Shown: in pieces, positions 12,693 through 24,675 of the stretch
How positions within the stretch are numbered: the stretch's first letter is position 1
How the letters are laid out: every line of letters starts with the position of its first letter
Assembly: GCA_036898135.1 (NCBI GenBank)
Contig: CM072512.1
Span: forward strand, 39,486,780 to 39,550,779
DNA from: Oncomelania hupensis
Lineage: Eukaryota; Mollusca; Gastropoda; Littorinimorpha; Pomatiopsidae
Direction: 5' to 3'
Length of the DNA stretch: 64,000 nucleotides
Translations under genes and position numbers: made by a program
Notes under the pieces: generated by a model
What the model was told of the DNA's origin: nothing
Databases searched by the model: none
The model's input: the letters and a program-made list of their open reading frames with translations, nothing else

Positions 12693-12785
12693 AAAAAATT
12701 TGCCATAAATGTCTGCTCTTTGAACAAATGAGTGGCAGACACTAAAGATGTTAAACAGGATATTTTTAAGTGATTGGGGACAAAA

Positions 12786-12845
<60 letters not shown>

Positions 12846-12890
12846 CTATCTCTTTCTTTCTCTCTCTCTCACTTCCTATAGTTCCTCTTC

Positions 12891-12955
<65 letters not shown>

Positions 12956-13106
12956 CTCTCTCTCTCTCTTCCTTGTTTTGAATACGTTGTGCGTGCGTAT
13001 GTGTACATGTGTGTGTTTATGTGTGCACAGATCTTGATTGTATTGTTACATTAAGATCTTATTGTTATAACGTTATTTTTGTATACTAATAATGTTACAA
13101 GCCCAA
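12693..13106 (+). repeat. CT-microsatellite segment, duplicated (copy A)
   Basis: Contains ATAAATGTCTGCTCTTTGA, two long CT arrays (12790-12970) and a GT-rich end (GTGCGTGCGTATGTGTACAT). The same order recurs at 14631-15071. In both places the segment is immediately followed by RTE sequence beginning ATTGATGGATTGG, so the junction was duplicated together with the microsatellite. Confidence 0.8.
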
Positions 13107-13900
13107 ATTGATGGATTGGCTGGAGAAGAACAAGAACTTAAACAGCTGGTACAGAGGCTTGACACCACCTCCAGAGCCTATGGAATGGAAATAAGTCCAG
13201 AAAAGATCAAAATGATTAGTACTAACAACAACACCAATGGCATCAACATGGACATCGAAGTCCAAAGCCAATCCCTCAACACAGTGCATAGCTTCAAATA
13301 TTTAGGAGCCATTGTATCAATGGATCCCGACAGGAAGTCCTCTCCAGGATCGCACAAAGAACTGCTGCCCTGGCAACGTTGAAGCCCATTTAGAAATACA
13401 GGACCATCAGCCTACATTGCAAAGTAAGACTGCTGCGTTCCCTTGTCATCTCCATATTCCTATACGCTTGCGAAACATGGACCAACACAGCAGGTCTACA
13501 ACGAAGAATACAAAGCATGAATATGAGGTGCTACTGAAGACTTCGGGGCATTTCCTATACCCAGCACATCACCTACGACGAAGTCCGACAGACCATCACA
13601 CAAGCCATTGGACAACACGATGACCTGCTCACATTGGTGAAGAAACGGAAACTCCGATGGTATGGCCACTTCACCAGATCATCAGCTCTTGCAAAGACCA
13701 TCCTGCAAGGCCCAGTGCAAGGAGGTAGAAGAAGAGGGAGACCGAAAAAGAGGTGGGGGGATAACATTCGAGAGTGGACTGGTTTGACACTGTGCGCAAC
13801 CATCAGGGTTGCTGAGGACAGAGAAAGATGGAGTACGTTGGTTAAACGATCATCTGTGGTGCCCCTACGACCTCCGAGTTACGGGATAGGATAGGATAGG
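13107..13900 (+). mobile_element. RTE LINE 3' fragment
   Basis: RT thumb/C-terminal region: IDGLAGEEQEL, QRLDTTSRAYGMEIS, HSFKYLGAIVS, then the C-terminal block ending with the RTE tail GGATAGGATAGGA. Frames are broken at about 13320-13390 and 13620. Confidence 0.85.
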
Positions 13901-14324
13901 ACTGGTTGGAAGCTAGGCGTGTCAGACTGGATTTTTGTTTTAAAACGACTGAGATGAAGCATACACTTATATTTGATGCTTTGTTAACGAGTAGAGATTG
14001 AAACGAAAGAACATTGAGGTTTAACGTCTACACCCACCATTGGCGATATGGCAGACGGGGATAACCATCCCAGGGAAAGAGGGGTAGGGTCCTGAATCAA
14101 CACTAAACCACCAGAACAATCATACTGTATAGATTGATCTAGAAGAGTATGCTATAGGAATGAGTCAAGGGAAATGGATTAAAAGGCCCCAATTCGAAGG
14201 TTTTGTTTACCTTTGGCCAAAACGAGTTTGTCCTAAAACTCGCATTGTTATTACATTAAACAAATGATTAAGTGAGCTTTCGTTGCTCAAACCAACCGCT
14301 GCAGTTTTTACTTTTCCATATCGG
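13901..14324 (+). other. RTE downstream flank plus repeat remnant
   Basis: 13901-13990 is the flank 'ctggttggaagctaggcgtg', which recurs after the next RTE tail at 14513. 14010-14105 matches part of the composite repeat at 36600-36720 (phrases around GATATGGCAG and AATCAACACT). The rest is unrecognised; no gene. Confidence 0.5.
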
Positions 14325-14512
14325 AACAGTGCAAGGAGGTAAAAGAAGAGGGAGACCGAAAAATAGGTGGGAGGACAACATTCGAGAATGGACTGGTTTG
14401 ACACTGAGCGAAACAATCAGGGTTGCTGAGGACAGAGAAAGATGGAGTACCGTTGGTTAAATGATCATCTGTGGTGCCCCTACGACCTCCGAGTTACGGG
14501 ATAGGATAGGTT
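14325..14512 (+). mobile_element. RTE LINE 3' terminal fragment
   Basis: Last coding block (GGKRRGRPKNRWEDNIREW) to the GGATAGGATAGG tail. 5'-truncated. Confidence 0.82.
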
Positions 14513-15071
<559 letters not shown>

Positions 15072-15697
15072 ATTGATGGATTGGCTGGAGAAGAACAAGA
15101 ACTTAAACAGCTGGTACAGAGGCTTGACACCACCTCCAGAGCCTAGAGCCACTGCGGCCCTGGCAAGGTTGAAGCCCATTTGGTTTGGAAAGACAAGACA
15201 GTCAGCCTACATTTCAAGGTAAGGCTACTGCGCTCCCTTGTCATCTCCATCTTCCTATACGCTTGCGAAACATGGACCGTCACAGGACATCTACAACGAA
15301 AAATACAATGCATGGATATGAGGTGCTACAGAAGACGTCTGGGCATGTCCTATACCCAGCTCATCACCAACGACGATGTCCGACAGACCATCATACAAGC
15401 CGTTGGACAACATGATGACATGCTCATAGTGGTGAAGAAACGGAAACTCCGATGGTATGGCCACGTCACCAGATCATCAGGTCTTGCAAATACCATCCTG
15501 TAAGGCACAGTGCAGGGAGATGGAAGAAGATGGAGACCGAAAATGAGGTGGGAGGACAACATTCGAGAATGGACTGGCTTGACACTGAGCGAAGCCATCA
15601 GGGTTGCTGAGGACAGAGAAAGATGGAGTATGCTGGTTAAACGATCATCTGTGGTGCCCCAAACGACCTCAGAGTTACGGGATAGTATAGAAAGGAT
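15072..15697 (+). mobile_element. RTE LINE 3' fragment with internal deletion
   Basis: Starts at the same ATTGATGGATTGG junction as 13107. It lacks the segment between AGAGCC and the TTAARLKPIW-like block (deletion of roughly 200 bp at about 15145) and continues to a decayed GGATAG tail. Confidence 0.82.
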
Positions 15698-16630
15698 ATG
15701 ATACTTTAATTACTGCTAAGCATCGGTATTTGTACTTTTTTAAAGGTCGAGGTCAGTGTGCTTCACCATTTTCTAAACATGTTTTGCCTTGTATCTCCGA
15801 TAGTTTATGTCGTGGCTTATCATTACACGGTTTCATTTTATTTCTTGAGGAGTTGCAAATCCACCAAAAAAATAACACTTTTGAAAATACTTATTTTATC
15901 GGCTGTGTCGGTCCGTTGAACTCTATAGTTCCGGACGCCATTGTGTAGAATAATAAAAGTTTAGGACCCCAAGACTTACGGCTCTTTCCTTAATGTAGAG
16001 AGCATAGCGGTAGTGAGATGTTAGCAGAGTTAGTAAGAGATTTGATATATGGAAAGGGACATAGAGATTAAGAAAGAAGACTTTGTATAGACGGTGAAGA
16101 ATTTAGAAGTGTTCTTGTTGTTATGTTGTAGCGTAGAGTGGTTTGTGCAGATGTGCCCACATGTGTATTTTGTATTCTGAAATTGTTTTATTGATTTTCC
16201 ACCTTGTAAACTTTAATTTCTTGACGAATGTGTTCGTATGTAGTGTTCAAATAAATGTGGGCAGCTCCCTTATGTGTAAACCCATCATCTTACAATTACA
16301 CCAAACCATAATTTTTGAAGTCGTGACCGCCACGTAGTTAATAGGTTAGTCGATTTTATTTTCATTTCGTGTGCGATTAGTACACGGTTCAATGCTCGAC
16401 TGAGGTTTAAAAACTATATTATTTTAAATAAATGTATTCTGTATGTGCGTGTTCGTTATTTTCTTGTGTTTGTCATTGAATTCAGTTAACTGATTTGTTT
16501 TAATTTTATTATTATTCTTATTTAAATCGTGGGTGTTTTGTTACATTTATTTATTTAGAATTTACATTTACTACTATTTTCTATTTTTGAAGGTCGCTCT
16601 GTGTGTGTAGGTATGGGTGTGTGTGTGTGT

Positions 16631-16675
<45 letters not shown>

Positions 16676-16879
16676 TGTGTGTGTGTGTGCGTGAATTAAA
16701 CAGACCACCTGTTTTATAATTTGTGACAGACGGACTAGTTTTACCCTGCTTACTTTACTATTTAGCCTTGTATAGTCATGTAATCTTAGAATGTTAATGT
16801 TAGGCGGCAGCAGACGATGGAAGTAATCAGGCGCAGCAATGGTATAACTGAGGTACACACACTGCGAGCTTGACGCAAA
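15698..16879. other. AT-rich intergenic stretch with GT array
   Basis: No gene recognised. 15740-15960 shares phrases (GCTTCACCATTTTCT; AAATACTTATTTTATCGGCTG) with 34815 and 60700, so it is part of an old dispersed repeat. A (GT)n array with GGGTGT interruptions lies at 16610-16690. Confidence 0.5.
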
Positions 16880-17853
16880 CAGGGTAGTGACGTCAGCACT
16901 GTGTGTGTTGAATCGGCAGGCAATGATATCATCGTAGCTACGTTAGGCGAGTCGATTATCCGCCAATGAGAACACAGTTTATAATGGACTCAACCAGGTC
17001 TGGCTGATTCAAATAGAGAGATAGAACGGGAGTCGTTTTTGAACCGAGGAGCAGTAATCAGCTACACAGTTAGCAGTAAGATCTCTCCTGAACAGACCAG
17101 GAAGCAGTGCTTGGGAATCTTAGAATTCAATCAAGTAGCCACGAGTCTGACTTGGTCAAACAGACGAGCAGGCGAGATATCCCGTGCGCCCAACTCCACA
17201 GAAAAACCGAGTTGGCTGTTTAGCCTCTACAGCACAAGACTGAGAGAGCAACCCTGGAAAACACCCTCCAAGACACCACAGTGTGTCAAGGGACCAAACT
17301 ACACGACGACCCAGCGTGTACCAGAAGCTACCTCAACGAAGGACTTCAAACCCGCTACGTGACAGTTAAGTGCATAAGCAAAAGTGCACTAAAACTGATA
17401 GAAAAAAGGACCACCGTAGTCCACTCTTCAGAAACTGTAAAACGGACCACAGTAGTCCAATCTACATGAACTCTAGTAGCCAGTGCCCTATGAAGACATA
17501 ACAGCTGCCTAGACTATCGGCGATCGAATCATTTGCATTGACTATGACTTTTTAAGGTAGATTAGTACATCGAAGATCTTTTTTAGAGTAGAAGAAATAA
17601 ATGTGTGATTTTAACTGTTATCAAGTGGCTGGACTACATATGATTCATAGCCGTGTGAAAGCTAGTGTGACAGTGATCTTTTACCATTTTTCTATCTATC
17701 TCTGTATCCCAGCCTTAACACAGACAGAGCTAAATAAATAAATGTATTAAAGTAATTCACCGGGTGACTAACTAGCAGTTCCCATCGAATAAAGCGTCGG
17801 GGTTACAGCATTCCATTGTGCAGAGCCCGGTAACAACTAAACCCCACGTTACA
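16880..17853 (+). mobile_element. Degenerate LTR, probably solo
   Basis: 17480-17853 is homologous, inverted, to 58417-58800: blocks around GAAATAAATGTGTG, TATCAAGTGGCTGG, GTGTGACAGTGATCTTTTACC and GCATTCCATT. The right end is CCCACGTTACA, a typical LTR terminus. A TATAAT at about 16980 and AATAAA motifs suit U3 and R. The left end is uncertain. No coding sequence of a retroelement adjoins it. The 107-codon frame at 17039-17362 resembles nothing I know. Confidence 0.5.
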
Positions 17854-18014
17854 TAATTATTATAGTTAAAATTAATTTTATGTTATTGTTATTTGAGCGA
17901 CTTTAAATAATGTTATGTTTTAACTTAGATCAAGGTTTTGCTTTACATATCCGGCGATACAAAAGTCTATCGTGTAGGAGCTATGACTTCTCGTCCTTTC
18001 GGGTTCATCTGACC

Positions 18015-18090
18015 CAACGCGATAGTTCAATGGTAGAGTATTCGCCTGGCACCTCTATGACCCAGGTTCGAATCCCGTGATGGGCTACAC
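18015..18090 (+). repeat. tRNA-like SINE head (Gly-tRNA-like)
   Basis: Contains a pol III A box (TAGTTCAATGG) and B box (GGTTCGAATCC) at tRNA spacing, followed by an unrelated body to about 18210. The anticodon stem does not pair and the acceptor stem is poor, so it is a tRNA-derived SINE head rather than a functional tRNA. Confidence 0.6.
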
Positions 18091-18285
18091 AAAAGTGGCC
18101 ATTTTTCACTGTCCATCTTAACAGTAGAATTGCTCCCAATAAACATTAAAAAGAAGTGTCCAGGCAGTACAGCATTTAAACCAAGAACATTACACAAAAG
18201 ACATCGATGGAACACACACACACACACACACATTCACACACATACACATACGCACACACCTCTATTCAATCATTCACTCACACAC

Positions 18286-19223
18286 ACTAACGTAAATGGA
18301 ATGCGAAACCGATTGAAACGAAAAGCTTTGTTCAGTAGTTGGAAACGCAAGAAGTATGACATTGTATGTATTCAAGAATCTTTCATGGTGGACAACGATA
18401 AAGAACTATGGGAGAGAGAATGGAACGGAAAATTGTTCTATAGCTCAGTCTCAAAACAAAGTATGGGTCAAATAATTCTCATAAGAAAAGACGCCTCGAT
18501 TGATGTTAAGCTTGTGTTCGAAAGTGACAGAATTCTTATTGTTTCAGTTGATAGTAATAGGGGTAAATTGTTTATTGTAAATGCGTACGCTCCAAACACA
18601 TCAGCTGATAAATTGATTTTTTTAACGATCTTTCCGCTCATGTTAATCAACTAGATGGAGACAAAATAGTTTGTGGCGACTTTAACTGTGTCTTAGACAA
18701 AGACCTGGATGTTGTGAGTGGTAAACCTCATAACCATAATGACATCAAACGTTTCCATGACATTGTTGTTGGTTGTGCTCTAAATGATGTTTGGAGATTG
18801 TTTCATTGTGAAGAAAAATGTTTTACCTGGAGTCGCAAAAACCCATTTATTGCTCGTCGTTTGGATTATATATTGGCCTCTGACGGTATTTTTAATTCTG
18901 TATTGTTATGTGATATATATTCTATTCCTCACTCAGACCATAGGGCGATAGAGATGAAATACAAGATCACTGATGTAAAGCGTGGCCCATCTTATTGGAA
19001 ATTTAATGATAGTCTCCTACATGATTACATTTTCTTAGAAAAGATGAACAAACGGATTACGGACTGCATCCATGAAAATAGAGAACTAGACGTGCAGCTA
19101 CAATGGGACCTATGTAAAGTGAAGATTCGTGAATTTTGCATAGCTTTTTCAACTGAAAAGAACAGAAAACAGAAAAATGACCTAAAAAGACTGCAGAGTT
19201 GTTTAGATGAAACAGATAATTAA
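18286..19223 (+). pseudogene. Tx1-like LINE ORF2, endonuclease part
   Basis: Exonuclease-endonuclease-phosphatase domain that nicks target DNA for reverse transcription. Visible landmarks are NVNGMRN, DIVCIQESF (catalytic E region), a late VNAYAPNTS, and, after a frameshift near a T7 run at 18616, GDFNCVLDKDLD, FTWSRKNPF, RRLDYILAS and HSDHRAIE. The final S-D-H catalytic motif is intact. A second frame change near 19220 joins it to the RT part. It cannot be translated as one protein. Confidence 0.82.
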
Positions 19224-20806
19224 TGACTTATCTGCAGACCCTCATAATCCACACTTACTAATAAAGCGAGAACGCTTAAAGTCAGAATTAGAAATTTATG
19301 CAATTCAGGAAGCTAAGAGCGCTCAAGTCCGCTCTCGGGTCAAGTTTATTGAGGAAGGCGAGAAAAACACCAAGTACTTTTTAAACTTAGAAAAGGCAAG
19401 AGCTAATGCCAAAATAATGGACTCCTTGAAAACTCAAGACTGTAATTCAGTCATAACACAGGAGGAAATACTGAAAGAGCAAGCCTCTTTCTATAGTAAC
19501 GTCTACAGCAAAAAAAAAACAGAATTTAATGAACAGCAAGCTAGAGACTTTATACATGGAACAAACATCCCACAGATTTCGGAGGAACAAAAGACCGAGT
19601 TAGAAATTAATATAAGCAAGGAAGAAATTGTCAAAACCTTGAAGACAATGAGAAATGACTCTGCACCAGGCCCTGATGGTTTAACAACTAGTTTTCTAAA
19701 GGTGTTTTGGGGTAGGCTTGGAGGGCTTATTATCGAATCTTTTAATGCAGCATTTCAAACAGGCGAAATGTCGCACACACAAAGACAAGCAATAATCACA
19801 CTTATTCATAAAGGGAAAGAATTGCCCCGAGACGAACTATCCAATTGGCGTCCTATTTCTCTCACTAATACAGACTACAAATTACTAGCCAAATGTCTGG
19901 CCAACCGCTTATCAACTGTTCTCTGCGACATCATTCACGAGAACCAAGCTGGATTTATTAAAGGCAGGAAAATCAGCACAGTGATTCGGCTTGTAGATGA
20001 CACTATAGAATACATGAATTCCATGAATACACCAGGCATTTTACTGGCAGTAGATTATCGCCGTGCTTTTGATTCCTTATCAAAGGAATTCATGATGTGG
20101 GCATTTAAGCAGTTTGGGTTTGGTGAAAACTTCGTTAGATGGATCAGTGTTTTAACGGCAAATACAGAGAGCAGCATTAATTATTTGGGATGGATATCAG
20201 AAAGCTTTGCTGTAGAGAGTGGAGTGAGACAAGGATGTCCTTTTTCTCAACTGGGCTTTATTCTAGCGCTGGAAGTGCTGGCAATTAAAATTCGTGCTAA
20301 CGATCATATTAAAGGTGTTACTCTACCACTGGCCTCAAATGCTGTTTGTCCGTCCACTTTGCTAAAAATAATTATGTACGCCGATGACATCAACCTTTTT
20401 TTGGAGGACATACATGATTTGGAAATGGTCTTAAACTTAATTGAGCGTTTTGCTTTGATTTCAAACCTAGAAATTAACAAAAATAAAACTGAAGCCATGT
20501 GGTTAGGTTCTAAAGTAAACTGTGGTGAAACATATTTTGATATCGTGTGGAAAAACAAAATAAAAGTACTGGGTGTTATTTTTCTAATACACTTACTGCA
20601 TCAACTATTGATGAGAACTGGTTAGGCAGAATACAGAAGATGCAGACGCTTATAGCTATGTGGTCAAAGAGAAATTTAAGTGTAAGTGGTAAACTTTGTA
20701 TTATTAAAACATTTTTGCTTTCTCAATTTGTTTATGTATTGCAATCCTTGGCTATACCAGAAACAGTGATTAATACGATAAATACAATATTATTTCGCTT
20801 TCTTTG
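19207..20806 (+). pseudogene. Tx1-like LINE ORF2, reverse transcriptase part
   Basis: RT of the L1/Tx1 group: NDSAPGPDGLTTSFLK, LIHKGKE, NWRPISLTN, ENQAGFIKGRKI, AVDYRRAFDSL, VESGVRQGCPFSQLGF (the usual SPL is SQL here) and IMYADDINLF (catalytic YADD). A frameshift near 20560 moves the thumb region to another frame (WLGRIQKMQTLIAMWSKRN). The line is cut at 20806 by the LTR insertion inside an FRFLW-type motif. Confidence 0.88.
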
Positions 20807-21478
20807 TGTTACGTTGAAACGCGAATGGTGCGTATGAAATGCGCACGATGTTATGTGTGAAGCGCGTGCAATGGTAGGCTTGTGTGTGACGCGCGCGATA
20901 GATCTGTTCGTTTTATTTTGCAACGCATGCAGTAATAGAGTGTATTTATCTTTGATTTGATTTTGCGTTGTTATTAGTAGAGGCTTTGTGTAATGTTAGT
21001 GTTTTTAGTTGGTCGATATTGTTTGAGAATTTTCGGGAATTAGTTGTTTACTATCGATCGAAGCGTGTGGATTGTTCTGTCGGTTACCATGGAAGCTTCC
21101 ATTCCAAATGGGGTTGTATGACGTGAGTCACGTGATGATGAAATTAATTTTGATTGGTTGTGGTGTTTTATGTAGGATTATTCTCGTTTGTTCCCGTGTA
21201 TGTAGAGACTATATAAGCGCCGCAATGTTAAAAAAGTTGAGTTGTTGTTGATAGTGAATTGGAAAGTAAACTTGAGAGTGGAAAGGCGATTGAGCGATTG
21301 TATGCAGTTGTTGATGTGCTGAATAAAAGTGGAAAACTTCATACGTCGACTTTGTGACTTGTATGCTGATTGAGCGGGTTGCGTGAATAAACGAATCTGA
21401 GCTACACTCATCAGTACTTCAGCATTGGGGCTGAATCCACTACTGATAGAAGACACCAACTTCAAACAGAGTGTAACA
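20807..21478 (+). repeat. 5' LTR of gag-only element
   Basis: 672 bp, TGTTACG to GTGTAACA. TATATAAG at 21212 is a plausible promoter box. The last 220 bp match 23016-23238 (3' LTR remnant) with several substitutions. A primer-binding-site candidate starting TGGGGGTCAAGCC lies at 21482. Confidence 0.8.
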
Positions 21479-21979
21479 TTTTGGGGGTCAAGCCGCGATT
21501 CACGCCATAGCCAAGGGTTCAACTGCTACAACAAGCGAGTCAACGTTACGAGAGGCAGTCATCGAGGGTAGCCGCCATCAAGTTGCGTCGAGAGGGGCCA
21601 ACATACTGGGACTACATCACCGATAGGTTCGGGTTGACTGCAAGGGCGTGTAGTCGCTGAAGAGTTGCTTCGTGAACGAACAACAGATCGGGACTACGTG
21701 GCTGCCGTAAGACTACGTCGAGGGACAGTCTCGGAGCTACATCGCCAGTTTCACAGAGAGCGACGAGCGGACGTCGTGTCTACTTCAGCACAGGAGCGTA
21801 TACATCAACACCAGCGTGGTGCAGCGTCGCATACGACGAGGACAGCGGGGCCTGCGTCAACGAAGGCGACTAGTGACAAGCATCAGCGCTACTGCAGAAA
21901 GCGTGCTGTTCTAGAACAGTCTAGAAAGGTACAGCACAGCCAAGAACTTTCCAGAAAAGAACTTTCCAGAAGCATCAAG

Positions 21980-22951
21980 ATGGCTGACTTCTGGCAGAAA
22001 GGGATGCAACTGAATCTAAAAGGCAAGCAGCTGACGGAGTACGTCAAGTCTCAGATTGAACTGAAGCGTCTGGAAATTGAACAGCAGCGGCAAGAAAAAG
22101 AGGAGGAGCGACGCCGAGAAGAAAGGGAGGACCAGCGTCGGCGTGACGAGATGGACGAGAGACAATTAGAGGCTGAGCGTCAGTACCAGCTAGAGTTGGC
22201 GCGTATCCAGAACAATCAGCATGCGCCACAAGTCACCAACGACCATACGGCTCCAAAATTGCCAGCTTTCGTCGACGGGAAGGACCAGATCGACAGCTAT
22301 CTGGCGAGATTCGAAAGGTTCGCTGAAAGCTCTAACTGGCAACCTCGAGACTGGGCGATTCGACTAAGTGCACTTCTGACAGGGAAGGCGCTCGATGTCT
22401 ACAGCAGACTGTCGAATGCTGACGCCAAAGACTACGACGTTTTGAAAGGGGCCCTGTTGCAGTGCTACAACTTTACAGAGAAGGGCTACCGTAAACGCTT
22501 TCGCGAATGCCGGCCTTTGTCAGACGAGACACCAAAGCAATTTGTGGAGCGCCTGTCGTCATACTTACACAAGTGGGTGGAACTATCAGGCAAAGGGAAG
22601 TCTTACGATAGTCTTCATGACCTGATCGTGAAGGAGCAATTCCTCAATGCCTGCCCTAAGGACCTCGCGATCCACCTGGAAATACAAAAGTTGCAGACGC
22701 TAAAAGACGTTGCTGAGGCTGCTGAAAGATATCTCAGCGCTCATGAGAAAACGTTGGGGCCACCCAGCGCGACGAAACACTTTGAGAAGACGGCAAGCCA
22801 TGGGAACCAGATCCAGGGGAGTCAGACGAGCCATAGACACACGGACTCCACGCCACCTCCCAGGGAAGGGCATTCAAGAGGCTGTTTCAATTTCCAGACG
22901 CTTCAGTTCAATCTGAGACTTGACGTACTCCGTCAGCTGCTTGCCTTTTAG
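21980..22951 (+). CDS. Gag polyprotein of gypsy-type element (C-terminus replaced)
   Basis: Nucleocapsid/capsid-type gag. The start at 21980 (MADFWQKGMQLNLKGKQL) is preferred; an in-frame extension to 21665 adds 105 residues of low-information sequence. Order: short N-terminal module, a highly charged E/R/Q coiled coil (about residues 25-75), then the retrotransposon gag domain (DSYLARFERFAESSNW ... LTGKALDVYSRL ... KFVERLSSYL-like ... AERYLSAHEK). The same order occurs in the 50955 gag, so the two are distant relatives. The last ~25 residues are antisense sequence from the gag start, created by the inverted junction at about 22886. A zinc knuckle is absent. Confidence 0.8.
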   Translation: MADFWQKGMQLNLKGKQLTEYVKSQIELKRLEIEQQRQEKEEERRREEREDQRRRDEMDERQLEAERQYQLELARIQNNQHAPQVTNDHTAPKLPAFVDGKDQIDSYLARFERFAESSNWQPRDWAIRLSALLTGKALDVYSRLSNADAKDYDVLKGALLQCYNFTEKGYRKRFRECRPLSDETPKQFVERLSSYLHKWVELSGKGKSYDSLHDLIVKEQFLNACPKDLAIHLEIQKLQTLKDVAEAAERYLSAHEKTLGPPSATKHFEKTASHGNQIQGSQTSHRHTDSTPPPREGHSRGCFNFQTLQFNLRLDVLRQLLAF

Positions 22952-23022
22952 ATTCATTTGCATCCCTTTCTGCCAGAAGTCAGCCATCTTGATGCTTCTG
23001 GAAAGTTCTTTTCTGGAAAGTA
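22886..23022 (-). repeat. Inverted duplicate of the gag start
   Basis: Reverse complement of about 21952-22090. The right junction falls on the shared GGAAAGT (23014-23022) that occurs both in the gag leader and inside the LTR. The left junction shares GCTGTT-CAATTT. This looks like strand switching during reverse transcription or repair. Confidence 0.85.
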
Positions 23023-23238
23023 AATTTGAGATTGGAAAGACGATTGAGCGATTGTATGCAGTTGTTGATGTGTGCTGAATAAAAAGTGGAAAACTTCATA
23101 CGTCGACTTTGTGACTTGTATGCTGCTTGAGCGGGTTGCGTGAATAAACGAATCTGAGTTACACAACTATCAGGAATTCAAGCATCGGGGCTGAATCAGA
23201 TACTGATAGAAAACTCCATCATCAAACTGAGTGTAACA
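23016..23238 (+). repeat. 3' LTR remnant
   Basis: Matches 21257-21478, the right end of the 5' LTR, to the terminal TAACA. The left part is lost in the inverted junction. Confidence 0.8.
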
Positions 23239-23424
23239 CTTTGGAAAAGGAAATATTCCAACACCAGGGCTTTTGAGAAAGTAAAACGTGACGTACTTTG
23301 CAGTTCTCCAGACAATGGTGGCTTAAACATTGATCAATGTCCGGGAAATGCAGGCATCTTTTTTGTTGTCTTGGGCTGTTAATCTGCAACAAGCCACTGG
23401 ACAAACGTGGAGCTTTATACCTAA
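23239..23424 (+). pseudogene. Tx1-like LINE ORF2, middle fragment
   Basis: Continues directly from 20806 after the duplicated CTTTG: WKRKYSNTRAFEKVKRD, then, after a frameshift, REMQASFLLSWAV and TGQTWSFIPN, where the Helitron interrupts it at CCTAA|TTATT. Confidence 0.8.
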
Positions 23425-23436
23425 CTAGTGATTTTT

Positions 23437-23458
23437 GTACCCTGGCAAGCCAGGGTAC
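23437..23458 (-). other. Helitron 3' terminal hairpin
   Basis: Ten-base-pair perfect stem GTACCCTGGC/GCCAGGGTAC with a 2-base loop, eight bases before the terminal CTAG. An equivalent internal hairpin with a 9-bp stem is at 24812-24833, marking the bypassed end of the first unit. Confidence 0.85.
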
Positions 23459-23519
23459 ACAGGTTGCTGTTTAAAATGTAGACAGAGAGACAACTGTTGT
23501 GAGCGAGTTTCATTTGGAC

Positions 23520-23700
23520 GATGATACCTCCCCATATCCCCCTTGATACCTCACCATACCCACCACCTCTGATATCTCCCCCCTTGATACCTCTCGAACC
23601 CACTTGATACCTCCCCATACCCCCTTGATACCTTCCGTACCCCCCTTGTAACCTACCTGTACCCTCCTTGATACTTCCCCGTTGATCGTTTCGCAGGTAT
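23520..23700 (-). repeat. Helitron G-rich minisatellite
   Basis: On the minus strand, degenerate units of GGTATCAAGGGGG and GGTATGGGGA. The counterpart in the second unit is 24897-25095, and in the other Helitron 34092-34277. The runs of four to five G could form quadruplexes. Units vary in number between copies. Confidence 0.75.
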
Positions 23701-23832
23701 GGATGAAAGGAATCGACCACCACCATACCCCCTTATATATACCCGTATCCCCGTTAGGTCTACCCATGCCCCTTTAAACCTACCCGTAGCCCCCTTTTGC
23801 CTACACGTACCACCCCATCCCGATCCTTGGTA

Positions 23833-23895
<63 letters not shown>

Positions 23896-23986
23896 TTGAA
23901 TATAGAATAATACAAATAGAAATCATAAAAAACACCAAGGTTTTAAAAGAAAATTTGATATAAGATATAATAATAGTAATAATAAT

Positions 23987-24265
23987 ATCCTATCCTATCC
24001 TATCCTGTCCCATAACCCGAAGGTCGTAGGGGCACCACAGATGATCGTTTAACCAGCATACTCCATCTTTCTCTGTCCTCAGCAGCCCTCATGGCTTCGC
24101 TCAGTGTCAAACCAGTCCATTCTCGAATGTTGTCCTCCCACCTTTTTTTCGGTCTCCCCCTTCTTCTACCTCCTTGCACTGTGCCTTGCAGAATGGTCTT
24201 TGCAAGGCCTGATGATCTGGTGACGTGGCCATACCATCGGAGTTTCCGTTTCTTTACCACTGTGA
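23987..24265 (-). mobile_element. RTE LINE 3' fragment inside Helitron
   Basis: Minus-strand tail (GGATAGGATAGGATAT on the minus strand) and C-terminal block (KTILQGTVQGGRRRGRPKKR, WEDNIREWTGLTLSEAMR). Inserted in the AT-rich trinucleotide array of the Helitron, which flanks it on both sides. Confidence 0.85.
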
Positions 24266-24272
24266 GTAGTAA

Positions 24273-24360
<88 letters not shown>

Positions 24361-24447
24361 TTATGTAGTGTAATAGTGTATAAATAATAATAATAATAAT
24401 AATAATAACAATAACAATAATAATAATAATAATAATTATAATAATAA

Positions 24448-24478
<31 letters not shown>

Positions 24479-24601
24479 AAGAAGAAGAAGAAGAAGAAGA
24501 AGAAGAAGAAGAAGAAGAAGAAGAAGAAGAAGAAGAAATTAAAAGTAAAAAGCCTAAATTAAAAATAAAAATATCCATATTGTAGTGTATTAAAAAAAAA
24601 C

Positions 24602-24675
24602 GGCCCGCTTGAGGTTCGAACTTGAGTCGTCCTGCACGGTAGGCGAAGGTTATACTAACTGAGCTGGGCTTCCTA
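24602..24675 (-). repeat. tRNA-like module in Helitron (unit next to 3' end)
   Basis: On the minus strand: A box AGCTCAGTTAGTA, then TTCGCCTACCGTGCAGGA and B box AAGTTCGAACCTC. It has the layout of a tRNA but a decayed acceptor stem. The same module sits at the same place in all three Helitron units of the window. Confidence 0.7.

Larger units (their letters stand above)
20807..23238 (+). mobile_element. Gag-only Ty3/gypsy-type LTR element, rearranged
   Basis: Flanked by the 5-bp duplication CTTTG (20802-20806 and 23239-23243). The termini are TGTTAC...TAACA. The 5' LTR is complete, the 3' LTR is missing its left two thirds, and the interior codes only for gag. No protease, RT, RNase H or integrase is present. 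Just before the 3' LTR piece lies an inverted copy of the gag start (22889-23022). It could only have moved with another element's pol. Confidence 0.85.

Noticed and set aside
17039..17362. 107-codon gene
   Set aside because: No recognisable domain; located inside a degenerate LTR; composition not clearly coding.
18015..18090. Functional tRNA-Gly gene
   Set aside because: A and B boxes are good but the anticodon stem does not pair and the acceptor stem is weak; reads as a SINE head.
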